From contig CALNXK010000185.1 of assembly GCA_942486035.1 (NCBI GenBank), positions 450,001 to 514,000 of the forward strand: a stretch of DNA of 64,000 nt, given 5' to 3'. The DNA comes from Porites lobata. Lineage: Eukaryota > Cnidaria > Anthozoa > Scleractinia > Poritidae. Below the pieces are notes generated by a model that worked only from the letters and a program-made list of their open reading frames with translations, ran no database searches and had not been told where the DNA came from. Shown piece after piece: positions 13,901-28,900 of this stretch; positions within the stretch are counted from its first letter, which is position 1, and each line of letters opens with the position of its first letter. The position numbers and the translations under genes were made by a program.

Positions 13901-16900
13901 ATTCCATACTGATGACGTGTCATTACCCAGATCTAGATAGTGCTTCTGATTGGTCGTGCCGAGTGGGAAATGTGTTTCAACCCGTCAGAAGCACTACCCA
14001 GATCGGGGTAGTGACGCGTCATCAGTATAGAATTTCTGGGCTCGTTTCTCAGACGTCATTTCGCGGAAAAGCCGTTGGTGGGGTCGCGTAATAGGGAGCT
14101 TAAGCAACGACCGCGCGGACGGCAACGAGAACGGCAAAAAAAGCAATAGGTTTGATTAGCAAAACAACGACTTTACACGTGCATCACGCTTTTATGTACA
14201 TTTCTTTGCCGTCGTTGCCCGACTACAACCTGAAAGTGCCTGAATTCACGTTTTGTCGAGGACGGGAACACAAGACAACAACTTTCTTTTCTTTTCCTGA
14301 ACTTTGATACAGTCCTTTAGAATTCAACTCCAAAAACATTTGCCAACATTTGACGAAGTAAACGAGATGGAATAAGCGCGATAAAGTTTGAGACAGCGCG
14401 ACTTCACTTTTTAAGTGACGTTTTTGTAGCCGCCGCCGTCGTTGTTGCTTAAGCTCCCTAATGTCGGCTGTTTTCTCAGACTGTGAAAACTGTGAAAAAG
14501 TAAAAATCCTTGACTTTTTATCCGAGCAAGGAAAACTCAAATTGCTTGTTTATTTTATTTTATTTTATCAACGTCATCGTGCTTTTTTAAAGTTTCAAGG
14601 TATAATGTAAATTGTATGCATTATGTCTCATCCCGTGAAGTTTCAATGGCCTATAATGAATTTTTAGTATAAACACAAGAGAGACTGAGGCCCCCTTCCA
14701 CACGCATCCGGATATTTTTGAATCCGCAACTTTTTCTTAATTTCCGATTTCAAAAGTTTCCACGTCTGCTCTTATCCGTATTCAAATCGGATTTTTCCGT
14801 CCACACGTTTCCGATACGTATCTGTATTCACTCTAGTACCTCTGGGGATATTGGCAACGGAGCACGCGTCTTAAAGCGCGCGAAAATTACATCTTGCAAT
14901 ATGCATCGACGGGAAACAGAAAGAACCTGGGAACGAGCTTGTCAACTACGGTAAAGAACTGGGCTTAATCTTGTTATGTCGCCGGATAAAAAAATATCCG
15001 AGTTTAGCGTCCATACGATATTCCGGATTCATAGCATATTCAAAAATTTCCACTCTGAAGAGCCGATTCAAAAAGTTGCGGAATTGTCTGCCGGATTCAC
15101 CAGATTCGTGTGGAAGATAGCCGTATCCGGAAAGAAAACGTTGCGGATTCAAATATCCGGATACGTGTGGAGGGGATCTGAGAAGAGTACTAAAGACTGC
15201 ATCATGGGCGTAATAGTCTTCTTTAGCTGGTATTGTTGTTTTCCCAATAGAGGTCTGAAGGGAACTTGACCCTTTGTCTTCTTTTAAACTGTTCATACAG
15301 ATGCAAGTGCATGTTAAGCTTCGACGAAACGGGCAACAAAAACGTTCAACTTGTTTTGCGACATTGCTGCAAAACGAGTTGAATAGCGATGTTGCGTGTT
15401 TTACCACCCACGTTCAAACCTGTTAACAACCTGATTTGTTGCAAGACAGGTTTGATGTGAGCGGTAAAACGCGCAACATCACTATTCAACTCATTTTGCA
15501 GCAATGTTACAAGACAAGTTGCGTGTTTTTTTGTTCCCCGTACTTTACGCGGAATGAAGGCTGTATTTTCTCTACGTTTGAACATTTTGATTTAAATGTC
15601 ACCTCTGGTAACAAGATTTTTCACCTTATGACAGAAGGAAACTTTAGCACCAGACGTTCTTGATTCACGAACGACATGTCTGGCCGAGCAGAACTGGATC
15701 GGGAACGCGGTTTTGGCGCCAAATGCAAATCATTAAGCAAATCTACTATACGCTTTTAAAGTTCTAACATAACAAAGAGCATACACGGGTTGAAAACTGT
15801 TATATTGGACATTAAATCTAACTGTGTTTATACGAACGTTTCTGAACCTCTGGTTTCATCAAAACGCGAGTTCTCAGCTCAAAAACGTCTTGACAGGAGT
15901 TGACTGTTACATCCTGTCAATTTCTTCTTTGTGGTGATTTCAAATTTCACGTCGTTGACAATACAAACTAGCCTGAATTTCATCCGATTACTTCGAGTCC
16001 TTATTACTCCCTCAGTAACGTCTGAGTCGACCGGCCGTTGATGCCGTCAAGTGGCGTCACTACTCCTTTTGATCCTTTGCTTTAAGTTCATGCAAAAAGC
16101 AAAACACGATTTTCAAGTGGCAAACCAAGAAATTATCGTTTAGAAATGTTTACATGATACAGAACAGCTGACAGAATTGCTTTACTCTTTTCGATCGTAA
16201 TTCATGTTTTTAACGTTCAAACTATCAACTGCATGCCCATACTCTGAACCGGTTGTAATTGAAACTCGGCGCAATCTCGCAAAGAAATAAATACAAACAC
16301 GAAACAGTTACTTCAAAAACACAACAATTTCCTTAAATTGCAAAGAAGCTATTTGGTTTTTAACGAAGAAAAAAGAAAACAACGAAACAAGAAAGAAAAG
16401 CTAACAGAATCATTACTCTTGACGGTGAAAATGGCAAAAAGGTCGAATGACAACTTGACATTGGTCTTCAGAAACTTCGCATGAACAAAATCACTTCGGA
16501 AACCACAAAGCTGCTCTAAATGAAAAACCTACCGACTCTCCGCAATGATTCTTCATTCGCAGTTCAATTTAGCAATTCAGTTTCGAAGACAAGGGCAATT
16601 TTGCTGTTTACGATAAAGATTATCGAAATGTTTGAACTCTACGCAGGCATGCCACCGATGCGATCCGCTGAATATCAAGCGACAATCCTGCTAAAATTTC
16701 TCATAATTACCGTATTTATTCGATTAACCGCCTTGGGCGCTTATTAAATTTTTGGACCTTGAGAGTGGGCGCTTATTCGAAGTGGGCGCTTATTCGAGGC
16801 TGGGCGCTTATTAAATTTTCACAATTTTCAACAAGTGTAGTATGTATATTTTGCAAGAAAACAGTAAATGGTAATAACAAAACGCGAAGATGTAACAAAG

Positions 16901-19900
16901 CAAGGTTTCTGCCAAACACCCTGAAGAAAACTCCGTCTTCGGAGAAGTCTCAAATTAGTAATTATTCTTTTTTTTGGGTGGTAGCGGCAAGGGAGTGGGC
17001 GCTTATTTGAGTTTGAGTGGGAGTGGGAGGGAGGTGGGGTGGGGTGGGGTGGGGGTTGGCGCTTATTCGAGGCTGGGCGCCCATTAACTTTTTCTGCCTT
17101 TAGGATGGGCGCTTATTCGAGGTCGTCGCTAATTCGAGGTTGGGCTCTTATTCCAATAAATACGGTATACATAATTATGCGAATGTTTAGACAATCAACC
17201 AATCAAAATCACTACCCGGTTTTTGGGTAGTAGTGACGTCACTGGACGGCATTAACGGCCGGTGGATTCAGACGTTGCTGAGAGGAGGAAACGACTCGAA
17301 GCAATCGAATGAAATTCAGGCTAAATACAAACAGAAATGCCAAACAATTCCACGACCTTTTTTCTGTTGATCTGAAACAGCATGTTACAGTCTAGCGTAC
17401 CCCCCAAGATTACATTGATGAATTTTATGTTAACCGAAAGTTGAATCCGTTGGTAGCTGTAGATTTCAGATTCATCTCTGCATTCTTGCATGCGTATTAA
17501 ATGAGCCGTGAATTCACACGCGAGGCAGGTACGTAATTTCTACCAGCTCAGTTTCCCTGAATTTGACGTAAATGTCTTCTACGAAATTTAACCCATTCAA
17601 AGATTTTCAATCTGACCAAATACAGAGAGGTTCTCGTAAAATATTCACTGCTCATTACACATGCGGGAATGCCGATTTGAATTTGACACTGTTTACCGGA
17701 ACCACCAACGGATTCATTTTTCAAATAATCAGTTCATTAATAGAATCTCGGGGGGTACGCTTGACCCGCCTTGACTGTAATGGCCCTACCCATCGTCTGG
17801 GACACACATTGGATCTTCTCATCACTCGCGAAATGGATACTCTAATTTCTCATACAAGAATTTTACCAGATCTTTTCTCTGACAACCTAGTGGTTTTGTG
17901 CTTCACAAATTTACCGCGGCCTCCTGCCACCCCTATAACTGTCACGCATCGGAAGACTCGGGACATCGATCTTGATGCTTTTTGGAAGGACATCTGCCGT
18001 GTCGTCTCTAAAGAATCAGTTGATAACTTGGACGGCATGATGACCGCGTATGATAATACTTTGTGTCTTCTACTTGACAAGCACCCCCCAGAACAAACAA
18101 GGAATATAACCTTTAGGCCATGTGCGCCTTGGTTCTCAGACGGTCTTCAAGAATTAAATCGTGTTAAAAGGCGCCTTGAAAGAAAATTTCAATTCACTCT
18201 GAGTTATTAATCGTCAAGCAAATTTACTATCAAGCCTGCCGCAATTATAATCGCTCGTTGGAGGTTTCGAAAACCAATTACTCGGAAGGAGTAAAATTCT
18301 TTCTCGACCAAGATATCTGTCTTGTCCGCAAGGGTCGGGCCTTGGGCCGCTGTTATTCTCGCTGTATATCGCCCCTCTTGAAGATATCATCTCCGCACAC
18401 GGCTTCGACGCAATGATGTATGCCGAGGACACCCAGCTCTACCTTTTTATGCGTAACAGGAACCGCGCCGTTGCTGTAGAAAATCTCAGTTTGTGTCTAG
18501 ATGATATCATGAGTTGAAATTTATGGAATATGCCCAAATAAATTGTATTCCGCCAAAGATCAGTGACTGAGATAACCCATTTCTCTTCGCGTTTTTTACC
18601 TGCAGAACAGATTGCTTCGATTAAAGTCCGTGATCAGTACGTTCAGCCGACTAGTGTTGTCAATGCCCTCGGTGTTACGCTTTATTCACACCTCACCTTT
18701 GTTCCCCATGTCAACAACACTTGTCGCGCTCTCTCGCGTTCGTTTCATTCTATTGGCAGAATCAGAAAATATCTTTCGCAAGCGGATACTGAGCACATTT
18801 TCCTTGCCTTCATTTTATCGAAATTGGGGTTATTGTAATAGTTTGCTCTATGGAATTCCCTCTCGTGAAACTGAGAAATTTCAGAGATTGCAGAATACCG
18901 CGGCAAAATTAAGTGTGTGCTTAAAGAGGACCGATAATATTGCGCTACCTTCCTGTTAAGAACAGAATAATTTTTATTTTATAAGTTATTGTTGATTACG
19001 TACAAATCTCTTAATGGCCTTGCCCCGGTGTATATTGATGAGTTGTTACATCATTACAGTCCCTGTCGTTCTCTTCGTTCTGGTGATTCCAACCTCCTAG
19101 TTATTCCCAAGACTACTACGCTTACTTACAGTGCTCCGAAGTTATGGAATCAGCTACCGCTTGCCATTAGACCTGACAATTGAAAGTAACTCTGTTGATA
19201 GTTTTAAAAGGGCTTTGAAAACGTATCTGTTTCGTGAGAGCTCTTTCTTTTAGTTGTAAAAAGCTTCGAGACATTTATATGTAGAATGCCTTTTTACGAA
19301 CTTTAATTATTATTATTATTATTATTACTATTATTATTATTATTAATAATAATAATAATTTGGAAGAAGCAGTTCTCTAGACTGTTATCACATGACCTGT
19401 ATCAGAAAAACAAAAGATACATAAGCTAAAGAGGTCTATAATGGATATTACGCAGCGGGAGTGCCTCCCGACGCAGGTGACGCCGTATGCCGGTTTGGGT
19501 TGTTATTGGTCCTCGGCCTTTCTCTGCGTAAGAGATTTTTTCCCAGTACTCCGGTAAGTTCCTTTGCTCTTAAAACGACATGTTCAAACTCCCATATGTT
19601 AGACAAAATAAAGGCTACTTTGAAGATGCGCTATCGCTTGATTTAAAAGCGCATCATTTACAACTTGTTGAAGGGAAAGTAAACAACATAAGAGACTTGT
19701 AAATAAAATAAAGATGCCGGTATAGCTAAATAATATGTATATATATTTTTTTCAATATATACAGAGAACGCATTATATTGAAAGAAGCCTTGTTGAACTG
19801 TTACGAAGATGTGGGTGTTTGCGTTGTATCTCCTCTCACGACTGTGACGACACCTGCGATGAATATGTGTTTCCAATTACAAGGTCCCACGATAGGCTCA

Positions 19901-22900
19901 GCACTTCTTATTGAAGATGAAATTTTGATTAGCAAAGTGATACAATTTCAACCCATCGACAAGTCTAGCAAGGTTTCTAAAGAAAAGGTGAAGGTGGCTT
20001 TGCGTTATAGTTGCCCTGACTTAAGAGGATATGAAGTTGTGATCAAAGCGTCAGTGGACAAGGAAAGGAATGAGTGGAAGGATTTGGAGACCAGAAACGT
20101 CCGGAAACCTTCAGGTAAAACGCTCCTTGGTTCCATTCCATTAAAGAGAGGATAGTCGTTAATTCACGTTGCCATGGTAGCAAAATTTCTGGCTGACAAC
20201 AAACTGAATACGTCTTTTAGAAAGTGAATTAGTACTATCTCAAACTTCATCGATCTTATCGAATTTCACTTAATTTGTCAGATGTTGTGAGTATAGTTAT
20301 ACTACTACATGAGAAATTTCTGCTATTTGATTGGCTTAGAACAGTGGTATTCCAGCTTGATTTGAAATACCTACTTGTGAAAAGTACAAAACCTTTGCGG
20401 GAAGAATAATATAAACAAATAATAGCATGATTTGTAGTGATATTTGTCATAAATACCCCTCGTGATATTTCAAAATTGTCTCTAATTTCACTCGCCTAAC
20501 GGCACGTATAACAGTTTCGAAATATCACTCGTGGTATTTATGCCAAATATCACTACAAATCATGCTATTACCTATACTAATAAAAAATTAACACAATTTT
20601 AAGGTCAATAATACAATAACTTTATTTAAAAAGGGAAGCGCAGTAACCTATTACAGTTTTCAAAACCTACGGCCCTCAAAAAATAAATAAATAGATAAAT
20701 AAATTTAGGAGACAAAAAGCAAATAAATTTATTTGATATATAAATACACAAAAGAGACAATATTTAAAGTAGAATAGGCTATAAACACGTAATGAATATC
20801 GAAGAGGTCGAAGAACATATGAGGGAAATCCATAAGGACGAGTGCGTTACCTGCTTTAAAGGCCACCCTCGCTTTTCATTTTAATAACTTCAAAACCGTT
20901 CAATCTATAACCGACTTTTTCTAAAATTTGTCGGGAGAATAATTTTAAGTCATCATTACGTGTACGTCAACATTGACGTTAACATTGCAACCGAGATTGA
21001 CTGCCATTTTTGCTTTCGGGAATCCACAGCGCTGGAATGACTGCAATCCAGTATCCACGACTGCCTTACATGGGGCAAAGATGCAAAGATGCAAATCTGT
21101 GATAGCATTTAAGCGAAAAACTCTAAAAAAGCCCCGCCTTCAGTAAAAGAGATGCAAAGCCACCTTAAATATTCATTTTAGACAGTCCTACAAGCCAGTT
21201 AAGTTTTTACCACTGTACTTGGTCGTCTCTATTATGTGTACTGTTTTGTTCATTGATTACAGATCTCAGTGAAGATGATCAACGGATTTTCCCGGAATGG
21301 ATGTATCCTTTTGCTGAAGCGGAGATATCTGATATAACGGATTGCTCTTTGTTTGCTACGATCTGGCGTCTGAGGTCTTTTACATTCTGGAAGCCCAGTT
21401 CAGGAGCACTTGAATTTAACTGCACAGTGACAGAGTTTCCGGGTGTAAGCGTGACAGTTCCTGAGAGTTGCGTACCTGTAAATGAAGACTTTTCGTTGAC
21501 AGTAAAGGTATTTCATTTATTAAAGTTCTAACAAAACATCAGCCGGTGCTTTTATGAAGATAAAAACCTATTACTCCGTGGGGTCCTAAATCAAGGTGGC
21601 TCGACCTGCGTTTTCAAGGCCAATACCTCACGGCGTTTGAGCATTTACTAATCGTCGTTTACAGAGATATAGAAAAAGGATCACTACTAACAGCTTTATC
21701 AGACAAAGGTGAAAATTGGTTATAATCACTGTTCTGTTGACGTCGGAGGTGTCATAGCAACGAAATGGCGTCATTTCCCTTTCTACTTACAGCCGTATTT
21801 CTTCGCACTGGGAGTTTTCTTCCAAACTCGTTCACGGAAACTTGTCCCCCCCCGGACGCCTCCTTTTACATGGCAATAGAGGTCAGACATCCAAACCGAC
21901 GGTAGCAAAGAAAATTCTTAAGACTGACAGTTCATTAAGTCGTTCCATGTGGACCGAACAAATTGTGATGAACAAATTTAGGATCTATCCATGCTTTGTT
22001 ATGCCTCAATAGGTGCAGGAAGTACCACAAGGTGATGAGAAAGAAAAACGAGAAGGGCCTATTATTCACATTTTCTGCTCCGAAGAAGTTACGCTGACGC
22101 AACATGCTACAATTACGATCCCCTTCACTTTGCGTAAAGAATCGGAGGAGGTATATTCAAGGGTTGAAGAGTTACGTGAGGTCAGAATTTTCCACGCCAA
22201 GGATGAATCAAGTGCATGGGCTGAACTGCATCCAAAAGATTTTAAAGTTGAGAATGGAGTTGTCACATTTCAAGTCAGCCACTTTTCGATGTAAGTACAA
22301 TAGCCCCTATGCATGATTACGTCAGACGAGTAAATTTCACCAACAAGCCTCGTTTGTGAACAAAATTTTTTGCATTTGCACTTTTTGTGCGTGGGTATTC
22401 TTTTCAACTCTACTGCCTTGGGAATTCATTTCTGTGAAACTTCGCTTATTTTTAATTTCAAAACGAGGCTTGGTGGTGAAATTTGCTTGTGTGACGTAAA
22501 CATGCATAAGGGCTATTCTTAGTATCTAGGGGCGCGAATTATTTTTTCCGCGGTTAAAAAAGTAGCCACTTAATATTTTTGGTTTGGTGCAGATTCAACT
22601 TTCGTGAAATTTTGAGCAGACCAGTGGGTAGGTGGGGGAGGGAGCGAAGAGGCCTGCAACTGGCATTAGATGTTTTCACATTATACTTACTTGAAAAGCG
22701 GTCAGCTCTTTTAGTGAAATCATGAAAGCAGAGTTTACAGTTTAAACTGGAACCGGCCGCGGGGCACAACCCCCCAGCGTTTATATATACAACACCTTGC
22801 TATTATGACCACATTTATCTGGCCTAAACCTTTATACACTCCGCCTAGTTTTCTTTTTATTAGAAAACCTAGTAAATACGACAAGACATGGCTCAACATT

Positions 22901-25900
22901 GGGCGTTTTAGTAGTGTTCCACTGAATTTTTTTAAAGGATGTGTTTTAAAAAGAAGGACGAGGTGACAGAGGAGAAGAATAATAATGGGATATACTATTT
23001 GTTCAACATAGCCGCATATCTGATCCCTTAGGTCTTAAAATTGCGAAGAAAAACTGAAACGCAAGCGACTATATATTCTTTTGGAGACAATAGGGCCATT
23101 TATACGAGGAAAAATAAGACGCGTTTTACATAAGACGCGTCTTAAATAAGACGCAAACTTTCCGTATAAACGGCACATTTCGTCTAAAATAAGACGCGGC
23201 TTAGCTAAGACGCGTCTTATTAGATAAGAAATGCTCGTATAAATGGTACAGTTCGCGTCTTATTTAAGACGCGTCTTATTTTTCCTCGTATAAATGGCCC
23301 TAATGACTGCAAATGTGTAGCTATTCTGACGATTTATAATTCAACTCCAAGTTTGCCTAGGAACTTGGACATTTTTTACTCATTGCTGTGTAGTAAGGCT
23401 GGACGATTACGAAAAATCACTTCAGAAAGTGCTGCAAAGCAGACAGTTTGAACTCGCGTCGAATCTCCATGATTCCTATAAAAATGATCCGAACTCTACA
23501 AAATTGTCCTCATCGCATATGCCCATAATTTTTCTTTTCCTTCCAATCGACGCTTCTTTTAATTTAGGTTTCATCACATAGTATAACTTCTCGTAAAACC
23601 TTTTACTTTCAATTTAAACTTTTTGTTCTGTTAGAGGGGCTCAGCTTTGCTGTCACCAAACAAGACAGTTGTTTTTTCAGCTTAAGCGAAGGGCTTTCAT
23701 CGTTCGTAGTTCAGTAAGCGTAAGTCTCGCCATCCCCCGATCCCCATGGCACACCGTTACCTTACATTTTGATAGTTTATCGAGCTCAAGAGAGGTTTTA
23801 TCTTAAAAGGGTTGTTATCTGGACGACCGGAACGATAAAAGCAGAGCGCTTGCAGTGAGCAGTAGAGATAATATCAGCTTGCTCATCATGACGATCGTGA
23901 CCGGGCATCTTCTCGTTTGGTGAAAGCGATGTGGGAACCCCCCTATCGAAAAACGTTTCACCATGAATTAGGGTTTGAAGTGGCCACTGACAGAATTTCA
24001 ATATGTTACGTCCTGGGTATTATTCAAACGCGTCTGTCGAGAAAAGAAAGATCAGTAGGAACAGTCCGAAACAGACCTTTTGAGAATGGTTTTGTTAAGA
24101 CCTGAAGCTGAAGAATACTGTTTCAATACCCTTCTTTTATTCAAACTACTTGAAATTTTAACGGTGATGATGTCTACTGATTTCCAGTATGCGAGAAATG
24201 TACTTTCATTTGTGTGCCCCAGGTATTCCTTTATTCTTACCCATGTATATTTTATAACTCTAAACTTTTAATCAGTCCTTTAACTATAAACTTCTCCAAA
24301 CAAAGCCTATAAAACCGACATAGACATCATTGCATGGAAGATCTCTATAAATGCAATTTTAGCGCGTTTGAACATTTTAATGTGATTTAAGAAGCTTCGA
24401 GTTCGAATGGTAAGCTTTCTGCATGCCCTAAACCTTATTTCAAGTTAATATTGCAAGTGCAACAGGTGATTTTGAAACTCGCCTACACGACTTCACAAAA
24501 GCCTTAGGCAACGAATAAACGACGACGCAAATTCATGGAAAGTCTTCTGGGTCTCGAATTCATACATTTTCTTACATGCAGAATTCAGGTTGGAAGGACT
24601 ATCATAGAGTTTGCGATGGCTGCGATTTTACCATTAACAACTGAATTATTGGATGAGGCTGCGTATCAAACTTTGCCTATTGTTATGGTTGCATTTTGGC
24701 GAATACGGTTCCTCGGCAGTTTAAGGGTATAAAGGGATGTTTAGTCTAGCAGATATTCTTCGTAAAGCATTTTGCTTCCGTCGAGTGTGGTATTTTACTA
24801 AAGTTTTTATGTGTTAATTCCGGGCCATTTTTCTTTCGAAAAACGAGTGAAATTCCGGCTTCTTCCAGGAACAGCTGAGCTACCGCGCCTTCTGCTGTCC
24901 TTTTTCCTGTCCATGGTCAGACTGTATCGATATCTACAATCGTGTTCCAAAATTTGGCAACGGTAGCAGCTGGTTATTAACCGGGGATTTGAACCAATCA
25001 AAATTAGATAAATATTTTGAAAGAATAACAGTTTAAACATACCTTTAACGTTAGTAGACAACTATGATAAGTATTAATTTATCATTTTTGTGCAGGTTTT
25101 GGCCGTGGTTCTTTTATGCTGTACCGATTCTATTAACAACAGCCATGGTGGGTCACCGTTATTGGCTTTCCCGATCATGGACTGTAAAGTTAGAGGCTTG
25201 GCTGTGTCAAAGTGATATTCCTGGTTCTTTAGCCTTAATTTTGTGTTGCTATCCAGAAGGAGAAGAACTGGGCGACGTTACATCCAACCGCATTGTGCTT
25301 TTTCATGGCGGCCCATTACTGCAAACTTGTTGCCAAGGCGACGTTTTGTTTTTCAGTCTTGTCTCCCTGGACTCTACTTTGGATGAAGAGTTGTCTGAAG
25401 AGGAAATGCAGATAAAGTAAGAAAATTGACTAAAAAGATTATTAAATAACTTTACAGCTACAGTCAACTCTCTCTCTCTCTCCGCCCTCTCCCTCTATCT
25501 TCCCCTATGCGACCACCCATGTGCACGACAAAGGGTTCGCTTACGGGAGGTGGTCATCTACGGAAAATCAAGAAAATAAACTCAAACTGAAGTTGTTACC
25601 TTACAAGCTTAAAAGAAGCAAAAACGTAGGTGAATAGACAACTAGCAACTGATCTTATACTTCGAATAGCGCTTGGAACTGTTGAAACTGTGCACATCAC
25701 ATCTTGCATCAACGTTACAGTCCACTTTTTTACTAATTTATCTAAAGGGAAAACTAAATGATTCTGCTGTATGACATGTCCAAAGTTTAGATTTTTTTAA
25801 CATGAAATGTTTTAAATTTGTCTTATATAAAAGCAAAAGTGCACCTTAAAAACCACTCGCCAAAATGTTCATCTGACTAAAAGAATACAAACTACAAGCT

Positions 25901-28900
25901 ACTGGTTGATTAGTTGAAAGTACAGGCTTTGGTCAATCCATTTAGTCCAGGTATCAATACAGCCTCTGTTCTCGTTCAGCAAAACCAGCTGGCCGCTTCA
26001 AAACAACTTCATTAACACATATTGCACGAGTTTTCCGTACGGTGACTGAGGGAATATTATTTAGTTTCTAACTGCAATAAAGATATTGTACCGGTCCAAC
26101 TTCACGGTAATTTCGACAGGTTCAACGAAGAATTATTTTCGTTCACATTGGCCATTATCAAAATCCTAGAATCCTGGTGAGTTTTTGGACGCGTTCATTG
26201 CTCTAAGTTTTTTTTGTGACTTGTGAAAAGCGAAAGTTCGTTGTAAAGTCAGGAAGCTTCACCGTTGGTAATGGTCAGAGCTGTTTTCCGTTATGGTTTG
26301 ATACTACCACCACGTTCACCCTCGTGTTATATTTTTCAGTTGAACTATAGCATAGTTAATCAAAGTGGAATGGTTGGGAAACTCTTCGTTATATGTTTTT
26401 GTTAGTTTTTCTGGACCTGACCGTGCACAACGTTCAATAGCATTCCTATCATTTTGAACTTACTGACCAATTGAAACATCGCATTAATTTATTCGGTCAC
26501 AATTTGTGAACAAAATACAAAGGATTGTGCACGGTCAGCAGGCGCGGATCTAGAATAAATACTGATTGATTTCCAAAACGAGCGTCAAAGGTTCAAGCTT
26601 CTAGGAGGGTCTGCAGGTATACCCCACCGGGAAATTTTTGAATTTTAACTCCCCAAAAGTCCTCTTTCCTTGATTTCTGAGTCATTCATACGGGATATTG
26701 GCCAGTTCATTATCATCGGATGAAGCCTTGCAAATCGGCGGATTATTTTATCAAGGTTAATTTCCATGTTGTGAAGGATATGGAGCAAAATTTCAGCTTG
26801 GAAAGTTTTATATTATAAAAAAGATATTTGTTATGAAAAATCTGACCGATTTCCGTAAAACCGTGGAAACCGGTGTGGATCCGCGCCTGGTCAGGGAACT
26901 TCCAACATAAACTGCAGCACTACTGCTTTCAACTTTGATGTTTGCCGGCTTTCCTTACCAGTCTGACTCCTCTACTAACTATTAATATAGATATAAAAAC
27001 ATTGAAGATACTATACTCAAACCCATCTCCTTGATTTAAATCCTCCCCATATATTTGATATATTAAGTTCACTGAAACGTTCAAACTTTGCCACTCAGTT
27101 GGTGACATCTATCTGCCACCAAAGTTCTAGTGTTTAACACGCGAACGAAGGTAATATTAAATTTAGCGAGTATTCACGACCTGCGAGAAATTAAAACTAC
27201 AACGCAGCACAACTGCAAAGTGTATTTTTAATAATATAATTGTTTTTCAATTTTTGTAGGTCATTTGCACATGTCTTACTTTTGTCGATTATATTATTTT
27301 TTTCGAAAGAGTAAGGCCTAAAGTCCACCAAAAAGAACGTTGGGTCTCACGTCCTTGTCGATCCAACCCTAGAAAGAAGATCGAGGGTTGTACATTTTAA
27401 TGCATCTGTCAATTCCAGCTGCGCCCAGCGCCCCCCCGGGCAAACCCCCGGGCATTAGCATTTTTTTTTTTTGCCTTGAATGGCAAATTCCGGGGGTGGG
27501 GACTCTTGAGCTGTCAAATCCCCCGGGGTGGGGACGAAAAAAGAGGGCAAAGGCCCCGTCCTCCGTAAACTCTGCAACATTTTTCATTGATCGCATAGTC
27601 GAATAGTGCCGTTTTAAGCATTTTAATGTGTAATTTTTTGTTTCAATTAACGTCTTCGTTTGTAATAGCGCTATGATTCTAATTAGGACTTCACGCCGCA
27701 ACGACATGCACCAGTTTATAATTTTAGTATTGATGTAAAATCGTTGATATTAAAATAATAGAGCGCTGTCAAGTTATATGTAATGAATAGTTTTATAAAT
27801 ATGAAAGGATGTTTTTCAAATAATCTCAACAGAAATTTGATTCAATAACCAAAAAACGTTGATTCACGTCGATAGCTCACGATTTCCCCATGTAATTCTG
27901 GCTCGATAAGCAATGAAGAAATGCATGCATAAAATCAAGAACATGCCTTTACAAACCTCTTCAATTTTTCCTGTCCTTGACAGATGAGCCAATCTGCTTT
28001 CTTTCCCAGGAAAATCCTCTGTGTAGTTATTTTCTGATAGGAAACCGCGTGCGTGTCAAAAGCTCAGGAATGGCCCCGGGGTTGGCAAATGCCCGGCCCC
28101 CGGGCAGCACAAAATTTGCAAATGCCCCACCCCCGGGACTGACAAGGCGGACAAATGCCCCGCAGTAGCCCGGAAGGGGGGGGGGGGTGCTGTGCGTAGC
28201 TGGAATTGACTGATGCATTATGACGGTGGAATAAGTTCAGACTGCACTAATCACTCAATATATACAGTATACATCTATTAATTTCATTAAGATAAATACT
28301 AACTGTAATGCGTTAATTGGAGTGATTTTGAAGCCTTTATTGGATAAATAAGCAGGGTTTACTGCAATGAGTATCCAATGAGCCCGGGTATGGAGCCTAA
28401 AGGGAAATAGGAGGCACGTAGGCTATGTACACTTTGTCTTTCTATTGGTTAAAGATTTCACTTTTTTTAAACAGAGTTCAAGCTAAGAAGATCATGCTTC
28501 CTGAATGTAAGAGTGACGTGATCTATGTTCAACCACCTGGTAAAAGTAATAATCCTCAAATAGAGTTCTTCAAACGATCAGAAAAGGGGGAAAAAGAGAT
28601 CATACGCAGGATGTCTCTTCTGCCGGTATGGTGACTTTTTCATCAGTAGTTACGTCATATATATTAAGCTTGCTTCCTAAACCAATAATTGTTGTTCTTG
28701 CAATTGGTCTATACGAAATTACTGTTATTTCGAACTCCTCGAATACTGATGCCCTTTTTCGGCGATTTTCTATACCAGAGTAACCAAAAACCTCACCTTG
28801 GCTGAAGTGTTTACCCGGCTTACGGCAATCGCCGAGTAAAGATAAGACCCCAATGACTAAGAAGGCCAAGAAAAAATTTTAAAATAGTGGAGAAATCGTC

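Noticed and set aside
19765..19766. Tandem acceptor ACAGAG allowing the LRR exon to join ZU5 directly in frame
   Set aside because: Possible, but the small exon at 13665-13716 gives a consistent phase with the stronger acceptor; kept only as an alternative.
24535..24732. Possible extra exon between the HFS exon and the UPA exon
   Set aside because: The exons at 22290 and 25096 join in frame directly, and this frame resembles no part of ZU5 or UPA.
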